The position numbers and the translations under genes were made by a program. From IMG/VR virus record IMGVR_UViG_3300010150_000036, positions 1 through 45,059 of that record: a stretch of DNA of 45,059 bases. The stretch is one strand, 5' to 3'. Positions 6,046 through 16,945 of this stretch are shown in pieces. Within the stretch, counting starts at the first letter, position 1. Each line of letters starts with the position of its first letter. The stretch is from a virus. Under the pieces are notes generated by a model. The model was not told where the DNA came from. It did no database searches and saw only the letters and a program-made list of their open reading frames with translations.

Positions 6046-9000
6046 ATGGCGGTTACAAAGAGATCAATTTCAACTCTGATTGAGACCCAACTCCCAGAGT
6101 TTATCAATACTGAGTACGAATTATTTGGTAAGTTTCTTACCAGATATTACGAGAGCCTTGAAATTCAAGGTGGTCCTTTAGATATTGCTAATAATTTAGA
6201 TGTCTACACAAACATTGATTATTACGAAAATAATCTGCTGAAACAAAGCACAACTGTTACTAGTAACCATACTGCTTCTGAGACTACTATTACTGTAGAT
6301 GATGCTACTTCGTTTCCAGAAGAGAATGGATATATTAAGATCGGGAATGAGATCTGCTTTTATAAAACTAGAACGGACAATTCTTTTACTAATGTTACCA
6401 GAGGTGTAACTGGAAACACAAAACTTGGTGACTTATATTCTACCACTGAATATGTAACTAGTCAAGCATCCCCCCACTCTGGTGGAGAACTAGTACAGAA
6501 TATCAGTAACTTATTTTTATATGCTTTTGTTAAGAACTTTGAGGAGCAGTATCTATCATCATTCCCAGAGAAATATCTTAAGAATGCTGTAGATAAAAGA
6601 ACTCTCATTAAAAACATCGGTCAGTTTTATAGATCGAAAGGTACTGAGCAGTCAATTCAATTCTTGTTCAATACTGTTGTAGAAGGTGGTGTTGACAATA
6701 GACCTACCGTATACAATCCATCTGATTTTACATACAAGTCTTCTAACTCTGATTGGACACAGGGTTATGCACTTCGTATCAAAGTATTGTCTGGTGATGT
6801 AAAATCACTGGTTGGAAAAGTAATTACACAAGAAGCATCTGATAGATATGGGTTTGCTTCTGCTACAGTTGATAATGTAAAATTTGATTCTAAAATAGAT
6901 GGCGAAGATACTTACAATCTTTTCCTTGCTACAGAAACATTAAATGGTTCTTTTGAGATTACAACCAAAACAGAATTGACACAGCAGATTTCTTCTGCTG
7001 CAGTTTCTGGTGATAGAGTTAATGTGGTATCCACTTTAGGATGGAAGGGCACTGGTTCTTTACTAATTGGAAATGAAACTTTTACATTTTTAGACAAAAA
7101 TGTAACTCAATTTACTATTAATACTAGAGATCAGGCAACTACACACACTGTAGGAACTCCAGTATATGATCCAATTGTAATTGGTAACTCTGATGTTACT
7201 ATGTTAGTATTTGGATTAGTATATAATCTATTACCGTCTAACCCACAACCATATGCTTCGGTTGGTGATAAAATTGAAGTATCCAATCCAGGTTTTGAAA
7301 CACAAGATACTAAAATTGTTTCTTCATCTGGTTTAAGATGGCGTCTGTCTCAAGCAAATGCAAAACCAACATCTCCAACAAATTCCACATATACTAACGG
7401 TCTTTCTAACCTTTCTACTGATATATCTGCTATATTCGCGGATGACCAATTCTATTATATTGCTTCTTCTGGATACCCATCATACGATATACTTGAAAAT
7501 GTAACTTCTATTCCAGGCAATCTTGCAGATCAAAAGATTCTCAAGTTAATCAGAAAAGAATCTATTAATACTACTGAAGTATATAAGTCACCAACAAATG
7601 ATTTTGGTATCTTTGTTAATGGCGTTAGAGCATATGGACACAAAGATACTGAAGAGATTTATTTTGGTAGATTAGAAGAAATTAAAGTTCTCACTCAAGG
7701 AATTACTTATAAGAATCCACCCGTTGTTCTTGTTAATGGTGTACCTGGCAGAGCAATTTCTAAACTAGCAGGACAGTTTGTAGAATCAGTCGAAATTATA
7801 GAACCAGGACTTTATGGTACTGTTCCATCTATTGAATTGATTTCTGGTAGAAATGCTATTGTTAAAGCAACTATCACTGGTGGACAAGTAACGGATATAC
7901 AGATCGATAATCCTGGAGAGTTCTATTCAACTCCTCCTTTAGTTGTCATTAGAGACAAAGCAGGTCAAGGTAGGTTAGCAGAATGGACAGCAGAAATTAC
8001 TGACGGAAAACTTGTAGGATTTACTCAAATTAATGGTGGTTCTTTTTACACTCAAGAAAATATTGATGTAGAAATTATTCCTATTGGTTCTGGAGCAACT
8101 GCAGTTGCACAGATCACAACATGGACTAAAGATAGGGTTAAGAATTTAAATTCTAGTTTAGATGATAATAATGGTTTTGTATTTTTGAATCGTAATAATG
8201 CACTTGAGTATGGTTATGCCCATGTTGCTAACCCCAAGTCATTGAGAGTTTTATTAAATGATAATCTAGATTCATTAGACCAAGAACCTACAACTAAGAC
8301 TCACTCACCTATCCTAGGGTTTGCATATGATGGTAATCCTATCTACGGACCTTTTGGATATACAGATCCTCTAGATTCTGTTAGTGATATCACTAGAATG
8401 ACCAGTAGTTATGGTCTTAGAACTGATAGACAGTTCGGTCCTACTGCTGGACAATATACACTAGGAACGTTTACACAAGATTATGAGTATAGACATAAGT
8501 CTGGTTCTTTGGATCAAAATAATGGTAGATTCTGTGTAACTCCTGATTTTCCAGAAGGAACATATGCATACTTCTTGACAATCAAAGAGGATCAAACACC
8601 AGTATTCCCATATATCATTGGCGAAAATTTTTATTCTCTTCCTGTAGACTCTAATTATAATTCAAACCTCGACCAAACAAATATCTCTAGAAATGTTGAA
8701 AGATTATTCACGCCTGGTCTATCATCTAATGGTGGTGGTTTTAACGGTGTCGTACAAGATCTAGAGTCTGGTAGTATTGATAGTGTTGAAGTAGTAGAAT
8801 CGACAGGAGCATTTTCTGTAGGGTCTCAATTAGTATTTGATAATACTGGAACAGAAGGTAACAATGCAGAAGCATCTGTATCATCTATTAATGGAAAAAC
8901 TGTTTCTAGTTTAGAAAGTTTTGAAAACAAAGCAGCAAAATTAACAATTACTATTCCTTCTTATGTGTTTGAAAGTGACAAATTGAGGCAACCTTCTTCT

Positions 9001-12000
9001 GGTGCGTTTGGAACTATCGTTGGCACTATTAGAAATGATAATACAATTTTAGTTAAAGATGTTAATGGTCAATTTAATAATACTGCAGCATTTGCAACTG
9101 ATATTAAAGTTTTAAGATTAACCCTTGACAAACCATCATCATACAACCAAGGTTCTATTATATCACTAACTGATGGTATTGTGACTACCAATGCATCTGG
9201 TGAAGTTTTAGAAAGTATATCTGATGGAAATACAGTTCTTGTTAAAGTATTAAGTGGAACATTCCAAACACAAGATGTTTTAGATAATTTCCTCAAGAGT
9301 GATAATTTATCAGATACTTCTGGTTCTAAAATTGACAATATTGATTATCTAAGCGATGGATTGATTCCATTTGATATTGATGACAATATCGGACTAATCA
9401 CAACAACAGAAGATCACAATCTTGGAGTTGGTGATAATATTAATGTTTCTGTTAATCCAAATGATGCTTCTAAGACTAGAACTTATTATGTCAGAAAAAG
9501 AATTTATCAGGAAATTGAGTTACAAACTCCAGTATATGACACCAATGTAGACTACGATGGATTGGGTAGACTTCTAATTGTAAATGCTGGTCTACTATAT
9601 CCAGTTGGAACATATACTAATGTTCCCATAAGTGGTGGTAGTGGTAGTGATGGAAAAGCAATTATTGTTGTTAGTCCACTAAATTCAGGAGATGCTACTG
9701 GTTATGTCTCTAGTGTACAACTTCAAAATGGTGGTTCTGGTTATAAGAGAGGAGATATTCTCTCTGTTGAAGATTCCGACTTAAACAGATCTACAGGATC
9801 TTCTACTCAAAGAGTAAAGTTTTTTGTTGATCATGTTGGTGTATCTAATGAAGCAACAACCATTGATGTTGTCAGTGCTGCTGATTATGCAAATAATGAT
9901 CTTCTTCTAATTAATGACGAAATTGTAAAAGTTGTATCTATTATCAACAACCAGGTTGGTAATGATACTTTATCTGTAGAACGAGCACAAGAAGGAACAA
10001 TTGCAGTAGATCATTATGACAATGCTCCTGTATCACTTTACAATGCAGGATACAATTTAAGTAGCACCTATACAGTAAATGGTAGTGAAACTATCATCTA
10101 TGATAGAAGTACACAAAAACTATTAGTAATCTATCCTTCTTCACAATCATTAAGTTCTTTACAACCAATTACAACACAAACAAGTTTCTTTGATGAAAGC
10201 ACTCCAAAGAAATTTGTAAAAGTTGTTAATGCTACAACACCAGAAAATAGATTTGAATTTAAGTTAGATCCATCAATGAGTATCTTTGGCACAGATGCTC
10301 CAAATCCGTTTGTGTCTGAATGGACTGTTAATCCAATTATTGAAGTACAAGAAGGATATCGTTATCTGTTTGATACTTCAGATTCATCTTTGACTGGTTC
10401 TCATTTAGACTTTAGTCCTAGTGGCAATTATAACATAATTGCAATTGAAAAGAAAGAGTCTACAGTTTCACAAGGTAATGCTGGATCTTTTGTTGACATG
10501 AAATTTGGATTTGGTTCTAGAATCTCAACAAACACATATACAGAAACCAAGCAATCAAATTTCTCAAATTATTTTTATTTTGATAGAAATGGAAACATTG
10601 CAAATAATGGTTCGTATTTGAGAGTTACAAGAGATCCTCTTTCTGGACCTAACATTGTAAATTTTGTATCACCAAAATCATTCTCATATTCTTTATCGTC
10701 ACATCCACAGTGGGATGGATCAGGAACTATTAGTTACACAACTGATGGACAGTTTGCTGTTGGGTCTATTGATAAAGTATCAGTTCAGAATATTGGAGCA
10801 AACTATAAAAAAGTTCCAATCGTTCTTGGTGCATATCCGAGCACCAAAAAAGTTGCAAGTGCAACAGTAAATTTTGACAGTACATTTAAAACCATCACAA
10901 GTGTCACAGTTGATAATACTGGAGACCATTATCAAAATCCAAAAGTTGTCATCTTAGAGGGTGATGGTAAGAATGCTGAGTTTGGCATTACATCTAGAGA
11001 TGGAAAAATTTTAGATATAATTGTAAAAAATCCTGGAAAAGGATATACGAAAGCACCCATTATTACAATAGTCGAATCTGACATAAAACTATTTGTAAGG
11101 GGTAGTAGAGTTGGTCTACCTAAGAATATAAAAATCGTTAAAAATGGAAGTTCTTTCCATAATGATAAAACTATTATTCCTGAGTATACTGGCAGTTATG
11201 TTTTAGCAGTAAAAGATTACACAAGTAACTTTCTTAAAGGAGAAAGTATAACACAAACAGTTAATGGTCAAGAAGTATTCTCTGCTATTGTTAGTGAATG
11301 GAGAGAAGGTTCAAATCTTCTTAAAATTTCAAACATTAATGGCAAACTTAGAAATGGTGTTTCTTTAGTAAGCAAGATTTCTAAGCAAACAGTAAACTTC
11401 CATCAAACATTCGTAACTCCATTTACTGTAGATGTAAAACCATATTCTGATAATACTGGAAGTTTCATTTCAGATAAAGGTAGAATTGGTAATGCAAATC
11501 AAAGAATCACGGATTCTTTCTTTTATCAAGATTACTCTTATGTTGTTAAGTCTAGATCTGCTATTGATGCATGGAGAGACTTAGTTAAAGAAACAACACA
11601 CCCTGCAGGATTTAAATTATTTGGTGAAGTAATTATTGATCCTAAAATTGAGGCACCTAATGGTATTGAGATGCCTGCAGAAATGCCAAATGCAAATCAT
11701 TTCTCTATCATTGAATTATGGGATCCAACAAAAAATAAAATTACTGTTGAGAGCACGAAGAGAACATTAACACAAACTATCATATCGACAGAAGATTATC
11801 GTTCTATTAGAGGTCCTGGTTCTGTTGATGTAAACGAGTTTGATTTACAAACATTAAGAGCAAGAGAATTATCCTTAGTTCAAGATGCAATTGATCCAAG
11901 TCCTTTCGATGGAACATTTAATGCTGATGGTCAGTTAGTAGGCACAAAAACATTTACATTATATAATAGTGGAACACCATACTCACCATATAGCACAGAA

Positions 12001-15000
12001 AATGTAATTGTAACATTAGATGGTGTTATTCAAGAACCAGGAGTTTCATTTACTATTTCAGGAAATCAAATTACTTTTGCAGCACCGCCATTAGGAGCAG
12101 ATGTTGTAAATGGACAAGAAACTCCTGCACAAAAAGTTTTAATTAGAAATGTAGAATTTAAAGATAATGTTTACAACGAAAAACATTTTAGAAAAATTAG
12201 AAACTTTTATCAAAGAGAAGGAACTTGGATTGATGCTGCTAACCAAATTGATTTAAATACTGATTTCATGGTTTCCGAAACTATCGGATATTTTGAAAAC
12301 AAGTATGGTTATGCAATTCAAGATGGGTCTATTCCATGGACTGCTATCGAGCAAAAGTTCACCGCAGACATGAGAAGATATTGTGATGCTTTACAACATG
12401 ATTTAAGATTTGGTGGTAATATTAAATCTAAAGATTTTTCTGACTTATTTAAAACTAAGTATAATGGACAAAAAACAGAATTTAACGATGCATTGCAATA
12501 TCTTGTTAGGTTGTCAAAGTTAGCGACAAGAAACTGGGATTGGATTGCAGTAGATGTTTCATATACTGCGGGCAGTGATATTATCACAATTAAAAATACA
12601 GATAATGTTATACTTGGTGCATATGTAAGTTCTGGTGATGCATTCCCATTAAGTTCTGGTATTAGAGTAACAGAAATTATTTCTGATACTCAAGTAAGAG
12701 TATCTGGACAAGCGTTGGCAACTAGCGCCACGGCACCAGCTGGTGCTGCTGGTCCTGGTATCACTTATTTGAGTGGCACACAATCTGGTGGCACCACAAC
12801 TCTGCCTACAGCAACTGGTGCTGTTACTTCACCAAATTCTTATACTATTCCTCCTGGTTCAACATTAGCAGTACCACAAATTTTTAGTGGTCTCAATCAA
12901 GTAACATTCTCACTAAGTGGAATTAATAATGGAACATATTATGATGCATCAAATCTAATTGAGAAGAACAAAGGTTATATTCTCGATTATGTTACTGGAT
13001 GGGCTGCTGCAAACCATCCATCTAAAACTGTCTACCCTAAGGAAGTCAATCTTTTAGTAGATAACATCGTTTTCCATCTTCGTTTTGGTGGTAATCGAAA
13101 ACTAGTAGAACAGGCAGAAAGATTATTTGTTACTTCTGGAACATTTGCTATCGATCAAGCAAAGTTAATTCTGACTGATTTGTGTGTTAAGGCAATGCGT
13201 CAAATCTTGCCTGGAACAACACCGTTCACAAATATTCAACCATTTACAGATTCTGAAGTTATTACGGATTCTCAAACTCCACTATGTGCAGAAGTAGAAT
13301 CTACGCTGAATACTTATTATGAAATTACAGAAGAAATTTTAGAAATTGGTCCCAATGTTATTGATCCTACACAAGTAAATCCACCTAAGACTGGTTACTT
13401 TGCTACTAGTCAAAGTGTTTATACAAACTATAACATATTACCAGATGTAGAACTAGTTAATAAAGAATGTGAAGATGTAGTTTCTGCTTTAACTGTTTAT
13501 GCAGGCATCATGAAAGATGCTATGATCAATGGAATAGTTACACCTCCAACTCTACCTGATTTTATTGATGGTGAAACTACAGACTTTGAACTGTATTGGG
13601 ATGATGATGGTTCTGCTGTGTCTCTAACTGAGACAGATGAGACATTATTAGTTGCTCTGAACGGTGTTATCCAAAGAACAAAGCATACTGCAAATGAACC
13701 AGCATTTGATTCTTACTTTGTAGATACATCTGTAGTACCAAACATAATTAAGTTCAGTACTCCTCCTATCTGGGACCAAGATCTAGGTGCTAGAACTATT
13801 CTAGAACCAACACAAGTAGAAAAATTCTTTGCAGTCAATGTTGGTAATCAGAAACGATATACTATCGATACTGCTAATATTGATGGCGAAACTGAAGGAC
13901 CACATCAAATTGTTAGTATTGCAGAAGATACTATTCTCAATATTGATGATGAAAGATTCTTATTAGTAATCTTAAATGGTGTTATTCAAAAGCGTGGTAT
14001 TGCAAATAGTGGTTCTTATGATGTAGTTGGTTCTGTAATTACTTTTGCAACACCAATAAGAATAGAAGATGTTGTTGACATTCGTCTTTTCTATGGTAGA
14101 GATATCGAACCAACCGTAAATATTCACAATTTTGTTGTTAATGGATATTTGTATCCAAAACAAATTACAATTGTAGGTACAGATGCTGGTAGTAATTTCA
14201 ATAATTTTGTCGTTAATAGTGATTATGCACTAACAACATATGAAAATTTCTATCTATATCAAGAAGATTCAAGTAATGTTTATCCTATAGGTAAAGTATA
14301 CGATTGGGAAATTGTAAATGCAAATACTTTAATACTAAGAGTATACACCAATACTGTGGATTTTGATCCTAGTAGAGCACTCTATGCAAAAACTTTAGGA
14401 GCATTTGAATCAGTATTACATACATTTGATCCAAGTGTTACTATTAGTATTTCTTCTCTTGATTCTCAACTTGTAAAAATTGACAGATCTTATTTCAAAG
14501 GAGATATAAGAAAATCAAATGATCTAGTACAGAGGAAAGGATTCTTTGGATTAAATCCTGGAGATAAAATTAAAGTGGATGGAGAATCTACTTACAGAAC
14601 TATCAAGTCCACACCAGGAAAAGTAGATACTAAAGATTATAGAAGCAACTCAGATGCTGCTAACTCCATATATGGTTCTTTTGGAATTACTAGATATAAT
14701 GAAACCACTTTTGGTGAAGGATTAAGTGTTGAGTCAGAAATTGCTAATGGTTCCGTTAGTAAACTTATTTGGAATGAAAGACAAGTAAGAGAAGATGTTC
14801 AAAATATTTCTTCTCATACTATTACAAATGCAACATACGATCCAGCAACAGGAATATTTGTAGGAACTATTCCCAATCATGGATTTTTATCACAGCAATT
14901 TCTTAAATTTAAGAACAATTCTGTAGTATTTACATGTGATTTAGACAATAATGCTACGGAAAAATCTTACCCCAGAGAAGGTTCTGATCCGTTTGCTAAT

Positions 15001-16932
15001 ACATGGATTCTTATTGAGTCTGTTACTACAAATACATTTACTATCAATGTTGGTATTTCTAGCGATACCAGTGCTCATACTTTTGTAACATCTACTCCTG
15101 GTGGATTACTCAGGGGAACTGAAATTCTTTATAGATTTTTCAGACCCACTGCATACAACTATTATATCCCACCAAATATTGAGTTTATTCCTAAAAACTC
15201 TAATGGTGGTGGTGCTAGAGCAAGAGTTGTTACAAGCAAAGGAGAAATTATTGGTGTACAACTATTATCAGGAGGATCTGGATACACAGAAGCACCTATT
15301 GTTGTTGTAACACGCAAATATAATGTTATCAAGCAAGATGATATTAAAGTATCTCTTGTAAAATTAAATGTACAATCGATTGTAAGTCAGTCACTGACAA
15401 TCAGTAGCTTTATCTCTGCAATTGAACTACCACCACCAGAACAAGCACTTATTTCTACTATTGTTCTGAGATCTCCATCTAGTTCATCTGATATCCTGGA
15501 AATGGATATTGAGCCAGATCCAATTGTCGATGGAAATGCAATGCCAGAGGGTGAAACTCAACCTGGCATGGGTAATATTGCATACATCGAACCAGATCCA
15601 GTCATCGATGCATTGAATCTCAGAGATTCTGATAGAGATATTATTAGAATCGTTGCTGTAAGAGCAGAAGACATTGTATCATTTAGTGCTTTACAGACTA
15701 ATAGAGTTGCAACAGCAATTGTACAACTTGAAGTTGATAACTCTAGAATTACATCTACTAATTCTTCTACTGCTCCTGGTGGATATCTACAAGCACCTGC
15801 CAATATTGGTGACAGTATTGTTTATATTAGCAATACTGGTAGATTCTCAACTAACGGAAAACTACTTGTCGGTAATGAAGTTGTTCGTTATCTTAGAAAG
15901 ACTGAGGACAGATTCCTTAGTGTCACAAGAGGACTTGATAATACACTTGAAAGTAGTTGGCCTGCAGGAACATTTGTTCGCGAAATTGATGATTATGTAA
16001 GCGTTGCATTTGGTGGTGTTCAATCCTTCGTCAGTGAGACCAGTGTTCTATCTGGTGTTACATCAGGCAGATCAGAAAGACTAACTCAATCCCAATCACA
16101 GTCTATAATTGCATCTTCGTCTACTGTATCACTACAAAAAACAGCAATTATTCAAGTTGAGAGTGGCATCATTTCTATTTCTGATGTCAAGTTCTTCAGA
16201 CAAACACAGACTACTTCCGAGAGTTCTGAACCAACTACAATTCAATCGGTAAGTATTGCCGCGTTGAATCAAGTACAAGTAGAAACTAATTCTGTTATCT
16301 TGGGTAGTGCAATTAGAGAACTTCTTTTCTTTACACCTCCTGGTGGTTTTGTAGATTACTTCCAAGAATCAATCTTCTTTACTAATCCTGTCCCAACTAG
16401 ATTAAATGGAGATGTCACTCTTGTAACTAGAAATGTTACTTTAAGAGACGGATCTTTTATTGAAATTAGAAATATTCGCGAAGACGAACAAGCAAATTAT
16501 ATTGGTAATTACAATATCGGAAACCTCGGTGCAAACATTTCTAGTTGGAATTATGTTTCCAAGGATGAGGGTGTAATACCTTCCAGTGGAGTGAGTATTG
16601 GGGAATTTGAAAGACTATTTGCTAGTATGACTATAAAAGATTTTGAATTGAGAGGATACTCTAACTACACTCTAACGGGTGATAAGTTCTCCCTTGGTAT
16701 TCCAACTACAAATAATCCAGTTACTATTACATCTTCTACTGGTACGATTGGAGCAGTTATCGTAGTTCAGAATACAACATACTTCCCAAGCGCGGGATAT
16801 TTGTTTACCAGTGGTGGATCTGTCATTCAATACACGGACAAGACTGCTACTGAGTTTACTGGTTGTACTTTGTATAGCGGTCTAAATAATATCTCTAATG
16901 GTGAGGAAATTATTCCTTTTACAATCTCGTAA
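6046..16932 (+). CDS. Giant 3628-residue modular baseplate protein at the gp7 position
   Basis: T4 has gene 7 (1032 residues) between 6 and 8, so I infer a gp7-like wedge role; I cannot show sequence homology. The N-terminus (MAVTKRSISTLIETQLPEFI) and the helical NIGQFYRSKGTEQSIQFLF section (about 190-210) match large cyanophage structural proteins as I recall them. Then follow G-x-GY beta repeats (about 540-680), a YHYH-like domain (about 754-867, FAYDGNPIYGPFGY), and a cupredoxin-like relic (about 1440-1560). Next come two helical units ending in RFGGN (about 2105-2125 and 2300-2360), several LNGVIQ modules and an HGF/FTC module (about 2922-3020). An IGNE-type module recurs five times, once near each end. 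A single uninterrupted frame of 10.9 kb with coupled starts supports one polypeptide. Confidence 0.9.
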   Translation: MAVTKRSISTLIETQLPEFINTEYELFGKFLTRYYESLEIQGGPLDIANNLDVYTNIDYYENNLLKQSTTVTSNHTASETTITVDDATSFPEENGYIKIGNEICFYKTRTDNSFTNVTRGVTGNTKLGDLYSTTEYVTSQASPHSGGELVQNISNLFLYAFVKNFEEQYLSSFPEKYLKNAVDKRTLIKNIGQFYRSKGTEQSIQFLFNTVVEGGVDNRPTVYNPSDFTYKSSNSDWTQGYALRIKVLSGDVKSLVGKVITQEASDRYGFASATVDNVKFDSKIDGEDTYNLFLATETLNGSFEITTKTELTQQISSAAVSGDRVNVVSTLGWKGTGSLLIGNETFTFLDKNVTQFTINTRDQATTHTVGTPVYDPIVIGNSDVTMLVFGLVYNLLPSNPQPYASVGDKIEVSNPGFETQDTKIVSSSGLRWRLSQANAKPTSPTNSTYTNGLSNLSTDISAIFADDQFYYIASSGYPSYDILENVTSIPGNLADQKILKLIRKESINTTEVYKSPTNDFGIFVNGVRAYGHKDTEEIYFGRLEEIKVLTQGITYKNPPVVLVNGVPGRAISKLAGQFVESVEIIEPGLYGTVPSIELISGRNAIVKATITGGQVTDIQIDNPGEFYSTPPLVVIRDKAGQGRLAEWTAEITDGKLVGFTQINGGSFYTQENIDVEIIPIGSGATAVAQITTWTKDRVKNLNSSLDDNNGFVFLNRNNALEYGYAHVANPKSLRVLLNDNLDSLDQEPTTKTHSPILGFAYDGNPIYGPFGYTDPLDSVSDITRMTSSYGLRTDRQFGPTAGQYTLGTFTQDYEYRHKSGSLDQNNGRFCVTPDFPEGTYAYFLTIKEDQTPVFPYIIGENFYSLPVDSNYNSNLDQTNISRNVERLFTPGLSSNGGGFNGVVQDLESGSIDSVEVVESTGAFSVGSQLVFDNTGTEGNNAEASVSSINGKTVSSLESFENKAAKLTITIPSYVFESDKLRQPSSGAFGTIVGTIRNDNTILVKDVNGQFNNTAAFATDIKVLRLTLDKPSSYNQGSIISLTDGIVTTNASGEVLESISDGNTVLVKVLSGTFQTQDVLDNFLKSDNLSDTSGSKIDNIDYLSDGLIPFDIDDNIGLITTTEDHNLGVGDNINVSVNPNDASKTRTYYVRKRIYQEIELQTPVYDTNVDYDGLGRLLIVNAGLLYPVGTYTNVPISGGSGSDGKAIIVVSPLNSGDATGYVSSVQLQNGGSGYKRGDILSVEDSDLNRSTGSSTQRVKFFVDHVGVSNEATTIDVVSAADYANNDLLLINDEIVKVVSIINNQVGNDTLSVERAQEGTIAVDHYDNAPVSLYNAGYNLSSTYTVNGSETIIYDRSTQKLLVIYPSSQSLSSLQPITTQTSFFDESTPKKFVKVVNATTPENRFEFKLDPSMSIFGTDAPNPFVSEWTVNPIIEVQEGYRYLFDTSDSSLTGSHLDFSPSGNYNIIAIEKKESTVSQGNAGSFVDMKFGFGSRISTNTYTETKQSNFSNYFYFDRNGNIANNGSYLRVTRDPLSGPNIVNFVSPKSFSYSLSSHPQWDGSGTISYTTDGQFAVGSIDKVSVQNIGANYKKVPIVLGAYPSTKKVASATVNFDSTFKTITSVTVDNTGDHYQNPKVVILEGDGKNAEFGITSRDGKILDIIVKNPGKGYTKAPIITIVESDIKLFVRGSRVGLPKNIKIVKNGSSFHNDKTIIPEYTGSYVLAVKDYTSNFLKGESITQTVNGQEVFSAIVSEWREGSNLLKISNINGKLRNGVSLVSKISKQTVNFHQTFVTPFTVDVKPYSDNTGSFISDKGRIGNANQRITDSFFYQDYSYVVKSRSAIDAWRDLVKETTHPAGFKLFGEVIIDPKIEAPNGIEMPAEMPNANHFSIIELWDPTKNKITVESTKRTLTQTIISTEDYRSIRGPGSVDVNEFDLQTLRARELSLVQDAIDPSPFDGTFNADGQLVGTKTFTLYNSGTPYSPYSTENVIVTLDGVIQEPGVSFTISGNQITFAAPPLGADVVNGQETPAQKVLIRNVEFKDNVYNEKHFRKIRNFYQREGTWIDAANQIDLNTDFMVSETIGYFENKYGYAIQDGSIPWTAIEQKFTADMRRYCDALQHDLRFGGNIKSKDFSDLFKTKYNGQKTEFNDALQYLVRLSKLATRNWDWIAVDVSYTAGSDIITIKNTDNVILGAYVSSGDAFPLSSGIRVTEIISDTQVRVSGQALATSATAPAGAAGPGITYLSGTQSGGTTTLPTATGAVTSPNSYTIPPGSTLAVPQIFSGLNQVTFSLSGINNGTYYDASNLIEKNKGYILDYVTGWAAANHPSKTVYPKEVNLLVDNIVFHLRFGGNRKLVEQAERLFVTSGTFAIDQAKLILTDLCVKAMRQILPGTTPFTNIQPFTDSEVITDSQTPLCAEVESTLNTYYEITEEILEIGPNVIDPTQVNPPKTGYFATSQSVYTNYNILPDVELVNKECEDVVSALTVYAGIMKDAMINGIVTPPTLPDFIDGETTDFELYWDDDGSAVSLTETDETLLVALNGVIQRTKHTANEPAFDSYFVDTSVVPNIIKFSTPPIWDQDLGARTILEPTQVEKFFAVNVGNQKRYTIDTANIDGETEGPHQIVSIAEDTILNIDDERFLLVILNGVIQKRGIANSGSYDVVGSVITFATPIRIEDVVDIRLFYGRDIEPTVNIHNFVVNGYLYPKQITIVGTDAGSNFNNFVVNSDYALTTYENFYLYQEDSSNVYPIGKVYDWEIVNANTLILRVYTNTVDFDPSRALYAKTLGAFESVLHTFDPSVTISISSLDSQLVKIDRSYFKGDIRKSNDLVQRKGFFGLNPGDKIKVDGESTYRTIKSTPGKVDTKDYRSNSDAANSIYGSFGITRYNETTFGEGLSVESEIANGSVSKLIWNERQVREDVQNISSHTITNATYDPATGIFVGTIPNHGFLSQQFLKFKNNSVVFTCDLDNNATEKSYPREGSDPFANTWILIESVTTNTFTINVGISSDTSAHTFVTSTPGGLLRGTEILYRFFRPTAYNYYIPPNIEFIPKNSNGGGARARVVTSKGEIIGVQLLSGGSGYTEAPIVVVTRKYNVIKQDDIKVSLVKLNVQSIVSQSLTISSFISAIELPPPEQALISTIVLRSPSSSSDILEMDIEPDPIVDGNAMPEGETQPGMGNIAYIEPDPVIDALNLRDSDRDIIRIVAVRAEDIVSFSALQTNRVATAIVQLEVDNSRITSTNSSTAPGGYLQAPANIGDSIVYISNTGRFSTNGKLLVGNEVVRYLRKTEDRFLSVTRGLDNTLESSWPAGTFVREIDDYVSVAFGGVQSFVSETSVLSGVTSGRSERLTQSQSQSIIASSSTVSLQKTAIIQVESGIISISDVKFFRQTQTTSESSEPTTIQSVSIAALNQVQVETNSVILGSAIRELLFFTPPGGFVDYFQESIFFTNPVPTRLNGDVTLVTRNVTLRDGSFIEIRNIREDEQANYIGNYNIGNLGANISSWNYVSKDEGVIPSSGVSIGEFERLFASMTIKDFELRGYSNYTLTGDKFSLGIPTTNNPVTITSSTGTIGAVIVVQNTTYFPSAGYLFTSGGSVIQYTDKTATEFTGCTLYSGLNNISNGEEIIPFTIS
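8305..8645 (+). other. YHYH-like domain within the giant protein
   Basis: Residues about 754-867 carry the order typical of phage YHYH domains: GFAYDGNPIYGPFGY, a Gly/Arg-rich link, GRFCVTPDFPEGTYAYFLT and a PVFPYIIG end. The naming YHYH motif itself is altered here to YEYRH. The domain's role is not known to me; it recurs in large tail proteins of marine phages. Confidence 0.75.
14809..15105 (+). repeat. HGF/FTC beta module in the giant protein
   Basis: About 99 residues with the pattern ATYDPATG, NHGF, VVFTCDLDNNATEKSYPREG, then TNTFTINVG and AHTFV. The same pattern appears at least four times in tandem and once alone in the fibre protein starting at 32932. The match is clear in protein and weaker in DNA, so the modules were exchanged or duplicated long ago. 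Confidence 0.85.
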
Positions 16933-16945
16933 ATAATTGCATAAA

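Noticed and set aside
6046-16932. Annotation as several genes split by frameshifts
   Set aside because: The frame is continuous, and internal Met codons have no late boxes or ribosome binding sites.
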